This document shows positions 1 through 8,202 of a stretch of 11,396 nucleotides of DNA, in pieces. The first letter of the stretch is position 1. Each line of letters starts with the position of its first letter. A program made the position numbers and the translations under genes. The DNA comes from Rhodospirillales bacterium (GTDB lineage: Bacteria > Pseudomonadota > Alphaproteobacteria > Rhodospirillales > JAOUPW01). The DNA is taken from the NCBI GenBank assembly GCA_029879665.1, contig JAOUPW010000019.1, positions 1-11,396 on the forward strand, read 5' to 3'. Below the pieces are notes generated by a model. That model was not told where the DNA came from. It saw only the letters and a list, made by a program, of their open reading frames with translations, and did no database searches.

Positions 1-68
1 GCTCTCTCCCGGCCCCTTCTTTTTTCTAACTATTTGTTTTTAAATTGTAATTTGTGATCGTAACGAGA

Positions 69-84
69 TGGCACGGTTCTTGAA
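69..84 (+). promoter_or_regulatory. sigma-54-like -24/-12 promoter of glnK-amtB
   Basis: The sequence TGGCACG-N4-TTGAA matches the RpoN consensus TGGCACG-N4-TTGCW except for the C of the -12 GC. The GG of the -24 element (70-71) and the G of the -12 element (82) have the canonical spacing of ten bases between the dinucleotides. Transcription would start near base 95, leaving a 5' leader of about 120 bases before glnK. Control of glnK-amtB by NtrC and sigma-54 is the usual arrangement in Proteobacteria, so the context supports the match. No convincing NtrC site (TGCACY-N5-RGTGCA type) is visible in the 68 bases upstream; it could lie outside the window. Confidence 0.7.
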
Positions 85-210
85 CTTACCTGGAGCGGCA
101 CCGAGCCGAAACAACACGATGAATCTGAACCCGAGGCACCGCCCGCCCGCCAGCCCCCAACTCCGGGCACGGGCAACCGGGCAGGGCCTGAATGTAGAAG
201 AGGATTATGA

Positions 211-552
<342 letters not shown>

Positions 553-579
553 TCGCAGGCGCAATAATAAGGAGTATTT

Positions 580-1914
580 ATGATGAAACCGTTTGCAAAA
601 ATCCTGCGTGTGGCCTTGCCGGTCGTTATCGGTCTGCTGTTTATGGCGGGCTCCGCGAGCGCGGCTGAAGCCCCCAAGGTCACCGAGACGCAGTATATCT
701 TCAACACTTTTTCGTTTTTGGTACATGGCTTTTTGGTCATGTGGATGGCGGCCGGGTTCGCCATGCTGGAATCGGGGCTGGTACGTTCGAAAAACACCGC
801 CACCATCTGCCTCAAGAACGTGGCGCTTTATTCCATCGCCGGCGTCATGTTTTATCTCGTCGGCTACAACCTGATGTACAGCGGTGTCGACGGCGGCTTC
901 ATGGGGAGTTTCATGCCCTGGTCCGGCGACAACGCCGCCGCCCTCAAGGGCGACTTCAGCGGCAATTACGCCGCCGAATCCGACTGGTTCTTCCAGATGG
1001 TCTTCGTCGCCACCGCCGCCTCGATCGTTTCCGGTGCGGTCGCCGAACGGATTAAGCTGTGGCCCTTTCTGGCCTTTGTCGTGTTCCTGACCGCCATCGT
1101 CTATCCCATCCAGGGTTCCTGGCAGTGGGGGGGTGGCTGGTTGTCGAAACTGGGTTTTGCAGATTTCGCCGGCTCGACCCTGGTGCATTCCGCCGGCGGC
1201 TGGGCGGCGTTGACCGGCGTCCTCATCCTTGGCGCACGCAAGGGAAAATACGGCGCCCACGGCGGCGTCTCGCCCATGCCGGGCGCCAACCTGCCGTTGG
1301 CGACTCTGGGGACTTTCATCTTGTGGCTGGGGTGGTTCGGATTTAACGGCGGCTCGCAGCTGGCGCTGGGCTCGGCGGCCGACGCCATTGCCATCTCGAC
1401 CATCTACATCAACACCAACATGGCCGCGGCCGGCGGCGTGATTGCCGCCATGCTTCTGACCCAGGCGATCTACAAGAAAGTCGATCTTAGCCTCGCCCTG
1501 AACGGCGCCATTGGCGGCTTGGTCAGCATTACCGCCGGACCCGATACGCCCACCCTGGCTTCGGCGTTCCTGATCGGCGCCGTCGGCGGCGTGCTGGTGG
1601 TAACCTTCGTGCCGCTTCTCGACAGGCTCAGGATCGACGACGTGGTCGGGGCCATTTCCGCCCACTTGGTCTGCGGCATCTGGGGCACCATGGCCGTGCC
1701 CCTGACCAACGCCAACACCAGCTTCGCCACCCAGGCCATCGGCGTGGTTTCCATCGGCGCCTTCGTCGCCATCGCCAGTGCGGTCTTCTGGCTGATCCTC
1801 AAGTATACGATCGGTATCCGGGCCAGCGAGGAAGACGAAGCGCTGGGCATGGACCGGGCCGAGCTTGGCCTGGAGGCCTATCCGGAATTCGGTCGGGGGT
1901 CGCAGACGATCTGA
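580..1914 (+). CDS. amtB: ammonium channel AmtB (first copy), with signal peptide
   Basis: A 444-residue Amt/Mep/Rh family ammonium channel of the inner membrane. A signal peptide is visible: a basic start, a hydrophobic stretch at about 11-22 and an AxA-type cleavage region (GSASA, about 24-29), as in E. coli AmtB. The family determinants are present: Asp195 and His203 in DFAGSTLVH (eight residues apart, like Asp160 and His168 of E. coli), the second pore His at 362 in ISAHLVCGIWG, and GWFGFNGGS at 251-259. There are about eleven hydrophobic helices and an acidic, charged tail after residue 413. The start is one of two adjacent ATGs at 580 and 583; TAAGGAG at 568-574 is five or eight bases upstream, so the second may be the one used. 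It lies 27 bases behind glnK and is followed by two hairpins at 1941-2023 that should end the transcript. Confidence 0.95.
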   Translation: MMKPFAKILRVALPVVIGLLFMAGSASAAEAPKVTETQYIFNTFSFLVHGFLVMWMAAGFAMLESGLVRSKNTATICLKNVALYSIAGVMFYLVGYNLMYSGVDGGFMGSFMPWSGDNAAALKGDFSGNYAAESDWFFQMVFVATAASIVSGAVAERIKLWPFLAFVVFLTAIVYPIQGSWQWGGGWLSKLGFADFAGSTLVHSAGGWAALTGVLILGARKGKYGAHGGVSPMPGANLPLATLGTFILWLGWFGFNGGSQLALGSAADAIAISTIYINTNMAAAGGVIAAMLLTQAIYKKVDLSLALNGAIGGLVSITAGPDTPTLASAFLIGAVGGVLVVTFVPLLDRLRIDDVVGAISAHLVCGIWGTMAVPLTNANTSFATQAIGVVSIGAFVAIASAVFWLILKYTIGIRASEEDEALGMDRAELGLEAYPEFGRGSQTI

Positions 1915-1940
1915 TTCCGCGTTTTCTCAGCGGCCCTGAC

Positions 1941-1977
1941 GGGGCCGGCGGTCTTCTCCCCGCCGGCCCCTCTCTTC
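1941..1977 (+). terminator. GC-rich hairpin after amtB, first of two
   Basis: A perfect 11-bp stem, GGGGCCGGCGG (1941-1951) and CCGCCGGCCCC (1960-1970), with an eight-base loop and a pyrimidine-rich tail (TCTCTTC). The T content of the tail is low, so on its own it is a weaker candidate for rho-independent termination than the hairpin that follows. An alternative small stem GGCCC/GGGCC at 1932-1946 competes with its left arm. Confidence 0.5.
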
Positions 1978-1991
1978 CCGCCAGGCCTACT

Positions 1992-2023
1992 CCCGGAAGG
2001 CGCAAGTCTTCCGGGGGCTTTTT
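1992..2023 (+). terminator. rho-independent terminator of glnK-amtB
   Basis: A perfect 8-bp stem, CCCGGAAG (1992-1999) and CTTCCGGG (2008-2015), with an eight-base loop, followed by GGC and five T residues (2019-2023). It lies 80-110 bases past the amtB stop and separates the first ammonium-channel operon from the second. Confidence 0.7.
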
Positions 2024-2159
2024 GTTGCCTGATATTTGTGCAAATATTATTCATTTGCCTAATATTTAGCCCTTTATTCTTTGCCCCTTTATTGTTCTGA
2101 ATCCGGAATGATCTTTTTTTGCCCTTTTAGATTAGAGGGTTAGCGTTCACCCGGGCGGA
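2024..2159 (+). other. AT-rich region upstream of the second amt gene
   Basis: An AT-rich stretch, unlike the surrounding GC-rich genes, between the terminator at 2023 and the sigma-54-like promoter at 2160. It holds an inverted repeat, ATATTTG-TG-CAAATAT (2032-2047), and two imperfect direct repeats, GCCCTTTATT (2069-2078) and GCCCCTTTATT (2083-2093). Its position, 70-130 bases upstream of a -24 element, is where an enhancer-binding activator such as NtrC and a DNA-bending protein such as IHF would be expected. No sequence close to the known NtrC consensus was found, so the role is inferred from position only. No coding potential was seen. Confidence 0.4.
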
Positions 2160-2175
2160 TGGCACGGATATTGAT
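2160..2175 (+). promoter_or_regulatory. sigma-54-like -24/-12 promoter of second amt gene
   Basis: TGGCACG-N4-TTGAT, with canonical -24 to -12 spacing (GG at 2161-2162, G at 2173). It is nearly the same as the glnK promoter at 69-84: both have GATGGCACGG followed by TTGA, so both carry A in place of C in the -12 element. The start of transcription is expected near 2186, giving a leader of about 100 bases before the ATG at 2287. The repetition of the same motif in front of two ammonium-transport genes makes chance unlikely. Confidence 0.72.
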
Positions 2176-2274
2176 ATGTACCCCGCCAGTATCCGCGCCC
2201 CTGCGGGACGGGCGTATGCAGAAATCGAGATTCGGGAAAAGAGCGGGCGGCGCCTTGGGGTGCGGCCCTTCATT

Positions 2275-2280
2275 GGAGAG
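2275..2280 (+). promoter_or_regulatory. ribosome binding site that fixes the start of the second amt gene
   Basis: GGAGAG lies six bases before the ATG at 2287. The reading frame is open further upstream to an ATG at 2176, but that codon directly follows the -12 promoter element, upstream of the expected transcription start, so it could not be on the mRNA made from that promoter. Confidence 0.75.
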
Positions 2281-2286
2281 AGCTTA

Positions 2287-3504
2287 ATGTTAAGTGATGG
2301 GAATACGGCCTGGATTCTGACCTCCACGGCGCTGGTTTTATTTATGACCCTACCGGGTCTGGCGCTTTTTTACGGCGGCCTGGTGCATGCGAAAAACATC
2401 GTCTCCGTTCTCATGCAGTGCTTTGCCATTACCGCGCTGGTCTCGGTCCTGTGGACGGTGGTCGGCTACAGCCTGACGTTCAGCGACGGCGGGGCGCTCC
2501 AGGGGTGGATCGGCGGCGTGGACAAGGCGTTCCTCGCCGGCGTCGGCGTCAACACCTTATCGGGATCGATTCCGGAAACCGTCTTCTTCATGTTTCAGAT
2601 GACGTTTGCCATCATCACCCCGGCGCTGATCGTCGGCGCCTATGTGGAGCGCATAAAGTTCGGCGCCGCCATGTTGTTTTCCGTACTCTGGTTGATGTTG
2701 GTTTATGTCCCGGTCGCCCACTGGATCTGGGGCGGCGGCTGGCTGGGCGAAATGGGCGTGCAGGATTTCGCCGGCGGACTTGTGGTGCATCTCACCTGCG
2801 GCACCGCCGCCATCATCGCCGCACTCATGCTCGGCCCGCGCCGGGGTTTCCCGAGGGAAATGAAACCGCCGCACAGTCCGGTGCTGGTCATGATCGGCGC
2901 CGCCATGTTGTGGGTCGGCTGGTACGGATTTAACGGCGGCAGCGCGCTCGCCGCCGACGGCGCTGCCGGCATGGCGTTGACCGTCACCCATATCTCGGCG
3001 GCAACGGCGGCGGCCACCTGGATGTTTATTGAGTGGATCAAGTACGGCAAACCGACCCTGGTCGGCATCGCCACCGGCGCCATTGCCGGTCTCGCCACCA
3101 TTACCCCGGCGTCCGGTTTCGTCGGCCCCATCGGCGGCCTTGCCCTCGGCTTGATCGCCGGCGTGCTTTGTTTCCTCGCCGTCAATTTCGTGAAATTCAC
3201 CCTGAAGATCGACGACTCCCTTGATGTGCTCGCCGTGCACGGCATCGGCGGTACCACCGGTTCTCTGCTGGTGGCTTTCTTCGGCGCCGTTTCTTTCGGC
3301 GGGCTTGGTGTTTCAGAGAAGTCTATCAGCGAGCAGTTCCTGATCCAGCTGACGGGTATCGTCGCGACCCTGGTCTGGACCGCGGTTGTCACCACGCTGA
3401 TTCTTTTTGCGATTCGCTCCGTTGTTGGTTTGCGGGTTGACGTGGAAGATGAAATCGAGGGTCTGGACATCATCACCCACGGCGAAAAGGGCTACGAATT
3501 CTAA
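2287..3504 (+). CDS. amt: ammonium transporter (second Amt paralogue)
   Basis: A 405-residue Amt family channel if the ATG at 2287 is used. This start is chosen because the longer frame from 2176 adds 37 residues with no hydrophobic segment and begins upstream of the likely transcription start. With it, the key residues fall at Asp160 and His168 (DFAGGLVVH) and His318 (DVLAVHGIGG), the same numbers as in mature E. coli AmtB. No cleavable signal peptide is seen; the protein starts directly at the first helix (TALVLFMTLPGLALFYGG). GWYGFNGGS follows at about 211-219, and an acidic cytoplasmic tail ends the protein. It is closer in motif style to E. coli AmtB than the first copy is, so the two are different subtypes rather than a recent duplication. 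Its own sigma-54-like promoter suggests nitrogen control; whether GlnK binds it is unknown. Confidence 0.93.
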   Translation: MLSDGNTAWILTSTALVLFMTLPGLALFYGGLVHAKNIVSVLMQCFAITALVSVLWTVVGYSLTFSDGGALQGWIGGVDKAFLAGVGVNTLSGSIPETVFFMFQMTFAIITPALIVGAYVERIKFGAAMLFSVLWLMLVYVPVAHWIWGGGWLGEMGVQDFAGGLVVHLTCGTAAIIAALMLGPRRGFPREMKPPHSPVLVMIGAAMLWVGWYGFNGGSALAADGAAGMALTVTHISAATAAATWMFIEWIKYGKPTLVGIATGAIAGLATITPASGFVGPIGGLALGLIAGVLCFLAVNFVKFTLKIDDSLDVLAVHGIGGTTGSLLVAFFGAVSFGGLGVSEKSISEQFLIQLTGIVATLVWTAVVTTLILFAIRSVVGLRVDVEDEIEGLDIITHGEKGYEF

Positions 3505-3520
3505 TTGCGCCCGCTTGTTG

Positions 3521-3540
3521 CGGCAGGGTTCGGCAGGGTA
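3521..3540 (+). repeat. tandem 10-bp repeat before dapC
   Basis: CGGCAGGGTT followed directly by CGGCAGGGTA, differing at one base, in the 49-bp gap between the second amt gene and dapC. It ends 13 bases before the dapC start, so it is rather far upstream to act as a ribosome binding site, although each unit contains AGGGT. Its function is unknown and it may be chance. Confidence 0.5.
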
Positions 3541-3553
3541 GACTTCGCCCGCC

Positions 3554-4744
3554 ATGCTGAACCCTCGCCTCAACGACCTGATCGACTATCCCTTCGACCG
3601 GCTGCGCGCCCTGCTGGACGGTCATGCCTCGCAAGCGAACGTGGAACCGCTTGCGTTTTCCATCGGCGCGCCGCGCCATGCGCCGCCCGCCATGGTCGCA
3701 GAGATCCTTGCCGCCGAGTCCGCCGGATGGGGACAGTATCCACCCATCGACGGCACGCCGGAATTTATTGACGCGGTAAGCGGCTGGCTGTCCCGGCGGT
3801 TTAATCTGCCGCCGGGTTTCGTCAACGGCGCGGCCCACGTATTGGCCGCTTCCGGCACCCGGGAGGTTTTGTTCATGGCCGGCATGTTGTGCGTGCCGGA
3901 AACAAAAAACGGAAAATCCCCCGCCGTTTTAATTCCCAATCCTTTTTACCAGGTCTATTCCGGGTCCGCCCTGATGAACGGTGCCGAGGCGGTGTTTTTG
4001 CCCACCGGGCGGGAAACGAATTTCCTTCCCGATCTGGATTCTCTGACCAATGACGTTCTCGACCGGACGGTGGTTTTCTTTCTTTGCACGCCGTCCAATC
4101 CTCAGGGCGCGGTCGCCGATCTTGCATATCTGAAGAAGGCGGTTGAGTTGGCCCGCGCCCATGATTTTTTGCTGGCGGTGGATGAATGCTATACGGAAAT
4201 TTATGACCGCGACCCGCCCCCCGGCGCTTTGCAGGCGTGCGCCGAATTGGGAGGCGGTTTTGAAAACGTGCTTGTGTTCCACTCGCTTTCAAAACGTTCC
4301 AGTGTTCCCGGTTTGCGTTCCGGCTTCGTCGCCGGCGACCCGAACCTGATTGCCCCCTTACGCCGGCTGCGCACCTTTTCGGCGGCCACGGTTCCCCGGC
4401 CGGTGATGGCCGCTTCCGCCGCGCTGTGGCGCGACGACGAACATGTGCATGTCTACCGCGAACTTTACCGGGCCAATTTCCAGGCCGCCGATGAAATTCT
4501 CGATGGACGTTACGGCTATTACCGCCCCCCGGCCGGTTTCTTTCTGTGGCTGGATGTGGGCGACGGCGTCGAAGCCGCGCTCACTTTGTGGCGGAAGGCG
4601 GGGCTTCGGGTTTTGCCCGGAGAATACCTGGCCCGCCAGGTGGATGGCGTCAATCCCGGCCGGCCCTTTATCCGGGTCGCCCTGGTTCATGATCTTGAGA
4701 CCACGCGCGAGGGGCTGGCGCGGCTGCGCACGGTTCTCGGCTGA
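3554..4744 (+). CDS. dapC: PLP aminotransferase, probable N-succinyl-LL-diaminopimelate aminotransferase
   Basis: A 396-residue class I/II (fold type I) pyridoxal-phosphate aminotransferase. The expected reaction converts N-succinyl-2-amino-6-oxopimelate plus glutamate to N-succinyl-LL-diaminopimelate plus 2-oxoglutarate, in lysine and peptidoglycan synthesis in the cytoplasm. PLP-site residues are visible: Tyr132 in NPFYQVY, Asn182 in TPSNPQG, Asp210 in VDECY, the Schiff-base lysine Lys247 in HSLSKRSSVPGLRSGF, Arg255, and the substrate carboxylate Arg374 in FIRVALV. The LSKRS..PG.RSGFVAGD block and the start (MLNPRL...YPFDRLRALL) resemble the DapC group typified by Bordetella, as I recall that family. 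The ATG at 3554 has no clear Shine-Dalgarno sequence but gives this conserved N-terminus. It lies 49 bases after the second amt gene with no terminator between, so read-through is possible. The exact substrate is inferred. Confidence 0.82.
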   Translation: MLNPRLNDLIDYPFDRLRALLDGHASQANVEPLAFSIGAPRHAPPAMVAEILAAESAGWGQYPPIDGTPEFIDAVSGWLSRRFNLPPGFVNGAAHVLAASGTREVLFMAGMLCVPETKNGKSPAVLIPNPFYQVYSGSALMNGAEAVFLPTGRETNFLPDLDSLTNDVLDRTVVFFLCTPSNPQGAVADLAYLKKAVELARAHDFLLAVDECYTEIYDRDPPPGALQACAELGGGFENVLVFHSLSKRSSVPGLRSGFVAGDPNLIAPLRRLRTFSAATVPRPVMAASAALWRDDEHVHVYRELYRANFQAADEILDGRYGYYRPPAGFFLWLDVGDGVEAALTLWRKAGLRVLPGEYLARQVDGVNPGRPFIRVALVHDLETTREGLARLRTVLG

Positions 4745-4830
4745 CCAACTAGGCCTCGTTCCAAGCTTAACCTGAACCACAATATCTTCCGTTAAGGTAT
4801 TGTAAAGTAAGGCTATGTAATACTTTTTCC

Positions 4831-7176
4831 ATGACCCGATTAATGTCCCATCCGCGCGGCGGCGCGGTCCTGCCGCCCGGCACCCATGCCTTTTTGAAGC
4901 GCCGGCTGACCGAAGCCTCCGGCCTGGGCTTTTTGCTCGCCGCGTTCGCCTTGCTGGCCACCCTAGTCACCTATGCCCCGGGCGATCCGTCCCTCAACAG
5001 TGCTGCCGATGGCCCGGTGCACAACTTCTTTGGTCTTGGCGGTGCCCTGTCCGCGGATTTGTTGTTGCAGTCTTTTGGCCTGGCCGGTGGACTGCCCGGT
5101 CTCGCCTTCGCCGCCTGGGGATGGTGCCTGCTGCACAAACGGTCCGTTACCTTTCCCTGGCTGCGCGCCGGGCTCGTTGTGCTGGCCATGTGTCTCGTCG
5201 CATTCGGGCTGGCCGCATTTGCGCAACCCGAGAACTGGCCGCTGGCCTCCGGACTTGGCGGCGCCGGCGGCGACCTGCTGCTGGCGAAATCCGTTTCCCT
5301 TATTCACATGGCGGTCCCCGGCTTAAGCGCCGGCCCCGTCGCCCTGATTGCCGGCAGCCTGGGCTTCCTGTCCCTGCTCGGCGCCCTCGGACTGAACCGT
5401 TCGGACTGGCAGGAAGCCGGCGAAGGAGCCGCCAAGACGGCGGAATTTTTCAAGGACGGATTCAAGCGCGGCCGCGAAGCGGTGGAAGAACTGGCGCGGC
5501 GCGAACGGATCGAGCCTGTTCTCAGTTCGGGCCGCCCCGTCCGGGGCGCGGACCGGACCGGTCCCGCCACCGGCAAGCCGCCCGAGATCAAGGGTCTGGT
5601 CGAGGCCAAGGCGCCCCGCGCCAAAACCGGAAACCGGGCCAAGGCGCAACGCCAGGGCCGTCTCGACCTTGGCATTAACGACAAGTATGAATTGCCGCCG
5701 CTGAAACTTCTCGATGCCGCCGAAAAATCATCCAACCTTGCCCTTGACCGGGCCGCCTTGCAGCAGAACGCCGAGCTGCTGGCTTCGGTTTTGGATGATT
5801 TTGGAATTCGCGGCGAAATCGTCAAGGTCCGCCCCGGTCCGGTCGTCACCCTTTATGAACTCGAGCCGGCGCCGGGCACCAAAACCAGCCGGGTCATCGG
5901 CCTGAGCGACGATATCGCACGTTCCATGAGCGCGGTATCCGTCCGGGTTGCCGTAGTTCCTGGGCGCAACGTCATCGGCATCGAACTCCCCAATGCACGG
6001 CGCGAAATCGTCAACCTGCGCGAGCTTCTTTCTTCCGAGCCTTTCGAGCGCGGCAGCGGCAAGCTGACCCTGGCCGTGGGTAAGGACATCGGCGGTCTGC
6101 CGGTGATGGTTGACCTTGCCCGCATGCCGCACCTGTTGATCGCCGGCACCACCGGATCGGGAAAATCGGTGGGGATCAACACCATGATCCTGTCGCTGCT
6201 CTACCAATTCTCGCCGGACGAATGCAAGTTCATCATGATCGATCCCAAGATGCTGGAGCTGTCCGTTTACCAGGGCATTCCCCACCTTCTTACGCCGGTT
6301 GTGACCGAGCCCGGAAAAGCGGTGATGGCCCTGAAGTGGGCGGTGCGCGAGATGGAAGATCGTTACCGCACCATGTCGCAACTGGGTGTGCGTAACATTG
6401 CCGGCTACAACAGCCGCCTTGCCCTGGCGCGCCAGAAAAAAGAAACCCTGACGCGGAAAGTTCAAACCGGATTCGACGACAGCGGCAAGCCCGTATTCGA
6501 GGAACAACCGTTGAGCATGGACCCGTTGCCGCTGGTAGTGGTGGTGGTCGATGAAATGGCCGACCTGATGCTGATTGCCGGCAAGGACGTTGAAATCGCC
6601 ATTCAACGCCTGGCTCAGATGGCCCGGGCCGCTGGAATTCACCTGATCATGGCGACCCAACGGCCATCGGTGGACGTTATTACCGGCACCATCAAGGCCA
6701 ATTTCCCGACCCGGATCAGTTTCCAGGTGACCTCGAAAATCGACAGCCGCACCATCCTGGGTGAGCAGGGAGCTGAGCAGCTTCTGGGCCAGGGGGATAT
6801 GCTGTACATGGAAGGCGGCGGCCGCGTCACCCGCATTCACGGGCCCTTTGTCTCCGACGAAGAGGTCGAGGATGTGGTCAAGTTCCTGAAAACGCAAGGA
6901 AATCCGGATTACATCGAAGATATCACCGAAGATCCGGAGGAAAGCCTTCCGGCGCTCGGCGGCCATGGCGGCGACGAGCTTTACGATCAGGCCGTGGCCT
7001 TAATCGCCAGCGAGGGAAAGGCCTCCACCAGCTTTATCCAGCGCCATCTGCAGATCGGCTACAACCGCGCCGCCCGCATTATCGAACAGATGGAAAATGA
7101 CGGCGTCGTCAGCAAGGCCAACCGGGTCGGCCGCCGCGAGGTTCTGATTGGCAACAACGGGGATTACGCCAACTGA
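4831..7176 (+). CDS. ftsK: DNA translocase FtsK
   Basis: A 781-residue septal DNA translocase that couples cell division to chromosome segregation. The N-terminal membrane part has four predicted helices at about 31-48, 75-101, 113-131 and 164-188. A short basic, proline-containing linker follows (about 190-285), far shorter than in E. coli FtsK but normal for alphaproteobacteria. The motor shows Walker A GTTGSGKS (439-446, Lys445), Walker B LVVVVVDE (568-575) and the FtsK signature MATQRPS near 607-613. The C-terminal winged-helix gamma domain spans about 714-776 ([18 protein letters not shown]); in characterised FtsK it reads KOPS sites and activates XerCD. No Shine-Dalgarno sequence precedes the ATG at 4831; an in-frame ATG at 4843 is an alternative. 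A start-stop pair (ATG TAA, 4815-4820) lies just upstream. lolA follows after 24 bases. Confidence 0.97.
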   Translation: MTRLMSHPRGGAVLPPGTHAFLKRRLTEASGLGFLLAAFALLATLVTYAPGDPSLNSAADGPVHNFFGLGGALSADLLLQSFGLAGGLPGLAFAAWGWCLLHKRSVTFPWLRAGLVVLAMCLVAFGLAAFAQPENWPLASGLGGAGGDLLLAKSVSLIHMAVPGLSAGPVALIAGSLGFLSLLGALGLNRSDWQEAGEGAAKTAEFFKDGFKRGREAVEELARRERIEPVLSSGRPVRGADRTGPATGKPPEIKGLVEAKAPRAKTGNRAKAQRQGRLDLGINDKYELPPLKLLDAAEKSSNLALDRAALQQNAELLASVLDDFGIRGEIVKVRPGPVVTLYELEPAPGTKTSRVIGLSDDIARSMSAVSVRVAVVPGRNVIGIELPNARREIVNLRELLSSEPFERGSGKLTLAVGKDIGGLPVMVDLARMPHLLIAGTTGSGKSVGINTMILSLLYQFSPDECKFIMIDPKMLELSVYQGIPHLLTPVVTEPGKAVMALKWAVREMEDRYRTMSQLGVRNIAGYNSRLALARQKKETLTRKVQTGFDDSGKPVFEEQPLSMDPLPLVVVVVDEMADLMLIAGKDVEIAIQRLAQMARAAGIHLIMATQRPSVDVITGTIKANFPTRISFQVTSKIDSRTILGEQGAEQLLGQGDMLYMEGGGRVTRIHGPFVSDEEVEDVVKFLKTQGNPDYIEDITEDPEESLPALGGHGGDELYDQAVALIASEGKASTSFIQRHLQIGYNRAARIIEQMENDGVVSKANRVGRREVLIGNNGDYAN

Positions 7177-7200
7177 GCCTGGTGTGCTACAAACCGGGAT

Positions 7201-7902
7201 ATGAAAATACGCCGCCCTTTTCCTGAGCTTGATTTTTCCCGCACATTCTTTCTGCGCGCCTTTGCGCTTCCGGTCTGGACGTTATTTTTTCTCCTTGGAG
7301 TTATTACCGTTTCCGTTCCGGCATCGGCGCAGCCCCCCCACGCCGCCCGCCTCAGCCCCCAGGACCGCTTGCAAATTTCCCGCATCGAGTCTTATTTCAA
7401 CAACCTGAATTCGATCAAATCCCGGTTTCTGCAGATTGCTTCCGACGGCACCTTCGCCGAAGGAAAACTTTACCTGTCGCGGCCGGGGCTTTTGCGCATG
7501 GAATACGATCCGCCGGTGCCGATTCTTCTGATCTCCGATGGGACCTGGCTGATTTATGTCGACAAAAAACTGCAACAGATCAGTCATGTCCCGATCGGCT
7601 CAACGCCGGCCGGCATCCTGGTCAAGGACAAGGTTTCTTTTTCGTCGGGTGATCTGACCATTACGAATTTTGAACAAGGCGCCAATGTCCTGCGCCTGAC
7701 GCTGGCCAAAGCCAAGGACCCTTTGGAAGGCAGCATCACGCTGACCTTCAATGACCGCCCCCTGATCTTCAAAAAATGGACGGTCATCGACGCCCAGGGA
7801 ATTGTCACCACCGTGTCGCTGACCGAAACCCGGTTTGATGTTCCGGTGAATAAGGATTTATTCCAGTTCACGCCGGACTGGGAACAGGAAAAAACAGATT
7901 AA
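7201..7902 (+). CDS. lolA: LolA-type outer-membrane lipoprotein carrier protein
   Basis: A 233-residue secreted protein of the LolA family, which ferries lipoproteins across the periplasm from the LolCDE exporter to the outer membrane. A signal peptide is visible: a basic N-terminus, a hydrophobic core at about 22-39 and cleavage after ASA (41-43). The n-region is long, so the real start could be a little downstream, but no better in-frame ATG exists. The mature part has the family pattern: SIKSRFLQ (71-78), GKLYLSRPGLLRMEY (88-102), then the beta-strand repeats of the half-barrel, ending in FDVPVNKDLFQF. The Shine-Dalgarno is weak (CGGGAT close to the ATG), and the 24-bp gap to ftsK suggests translation from the ftsK transcript. 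The ftsK-lolA order is conserved in many Proteobacteria. The hairpin at 8104-8137 is the first strong terminator downstream. Confidence 0.9.
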   Translation: MKIRRPFPELDFSRTFFLRAFALPVWTLFFLLGVITVSVPASAQPPHAARLSPQDRLQISRIESYFNNLNSIKSRFLQIASDGTFAEGKLYLSRPGLLRMEYDPPVPILLISDGTWLIYVDKKLQQISHVPIGSTPAGILVKDKVSFSSGDLTITNFEQGANVLRLTLAKAKDPLEGSITLTFNDRPLIFKKWTVIDAQGIVTTVSLTETRFDVPVNKDLFQFTPDWEQEKTD

Positions 7903-8027
7903 TTCCGTTACTTCAAAGCCTTCTTGTTTTGACGCGCCTGCACGCCGGGTTATGCGATTCCTGCAGGGCTTATTCCCGAAACTGTCGGTTGAAATTTGTT
8001 CCTTCTGATACCACATAGCACTTAATA

Positions 8028-8137
8028 GGGCCTTGTCCGCAATGGATGGGGTCCTCTCAGGATGGCGCCCCCCTGCCATCCGAAGCCCCCGTCAGGGGGC
8101 TTGAGCGCCCGGCCACCCCCCTGGCCGGGCGCTTTTT
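8028..8137 (+). ncRNA. possible small RNA of three tandem hairpins
   Basis: Three perfect or near-perfect hairpins follow one another with one base between: GGATGGC/GCCATCC (8060-8081, loop GCCCCCCT), AAGCCCCC/GGGGGCTT (8083-8102, loop GTCA), and the 11-bp terminator stem (8105-8132, loop of six C) with a T tail. A run of stem-loops ending in a terminator is typical of trans-acting small RNAs, and C-rich loops able to pair with Shine-Dalgarno sequences are known in alphaproteobacterial small RNAs such as the alpha-r14/suhB and CcsR types. A second GGATGG at 8044-8049 could compete for the CCATCC arm. The promoter is only weakly suggested and the 5' end is a guess. It could equally be the structured 3' end of the lolA transcript. 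Confidence 0.3.
8104..8137 (+). terminator. rho-independent terminator downstream of lolA
   Basis: An 11-bp perfect GC-rich stem, GCGCCCGGCCA (8105-8115) and TGGCCGGGCGC (8122-8132), extended by one A-T pair, with a loop of six C and a run of five T (8133-8137). Its orientation serves transcripts coming from lolA or from a small RNA just upstream. On the minus strand no T run follows, so it is a poor terminator for the regulator gene. Confidence 0.88.
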
Positions 8138-8202
8138 ATTTGTCTTTTTTAATTCGCCCTTCGGCAAAAACGATAAGGGTAAGGCAGCGCGAAATAAATT
8201 TA

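Larger units (their letters stand above)
7903..8202. other. gap between convergent lolA and the response regulator gene
   Basis: These 300 bases lie between the lolA stop and the stop of the minus-strand regulator. The first half (7903-8027) shows no structure I can name; it contains TTGAAA (7989-7994) and TTAATA (8022-8027), which resemble promoter fragments but with poor spacing. The second half is dominated by three tandem hairpins ending in a terminator at 8137. Bases 8138-8202 are AT-rich and show no good terminator for the regulator gene on the minus strand. No protein-coding gene is supported. Confidence 0.6.

Noticed and set aside
1..30. Possible end of an upstream terminator (CGGCCCCTTCTTTTTT).
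   Set aside because: Only the right half could be in the window, so the stem cannot be verified.
179..186. GGGCAGGG, an exact match to the FtsK-orienting KOPS consensus GGGNAGGG.
   Set aside because: A seven-base specification in GC-rich DNA is expected by chance about this often in 11 kb; one copy carries no information on strand bias.
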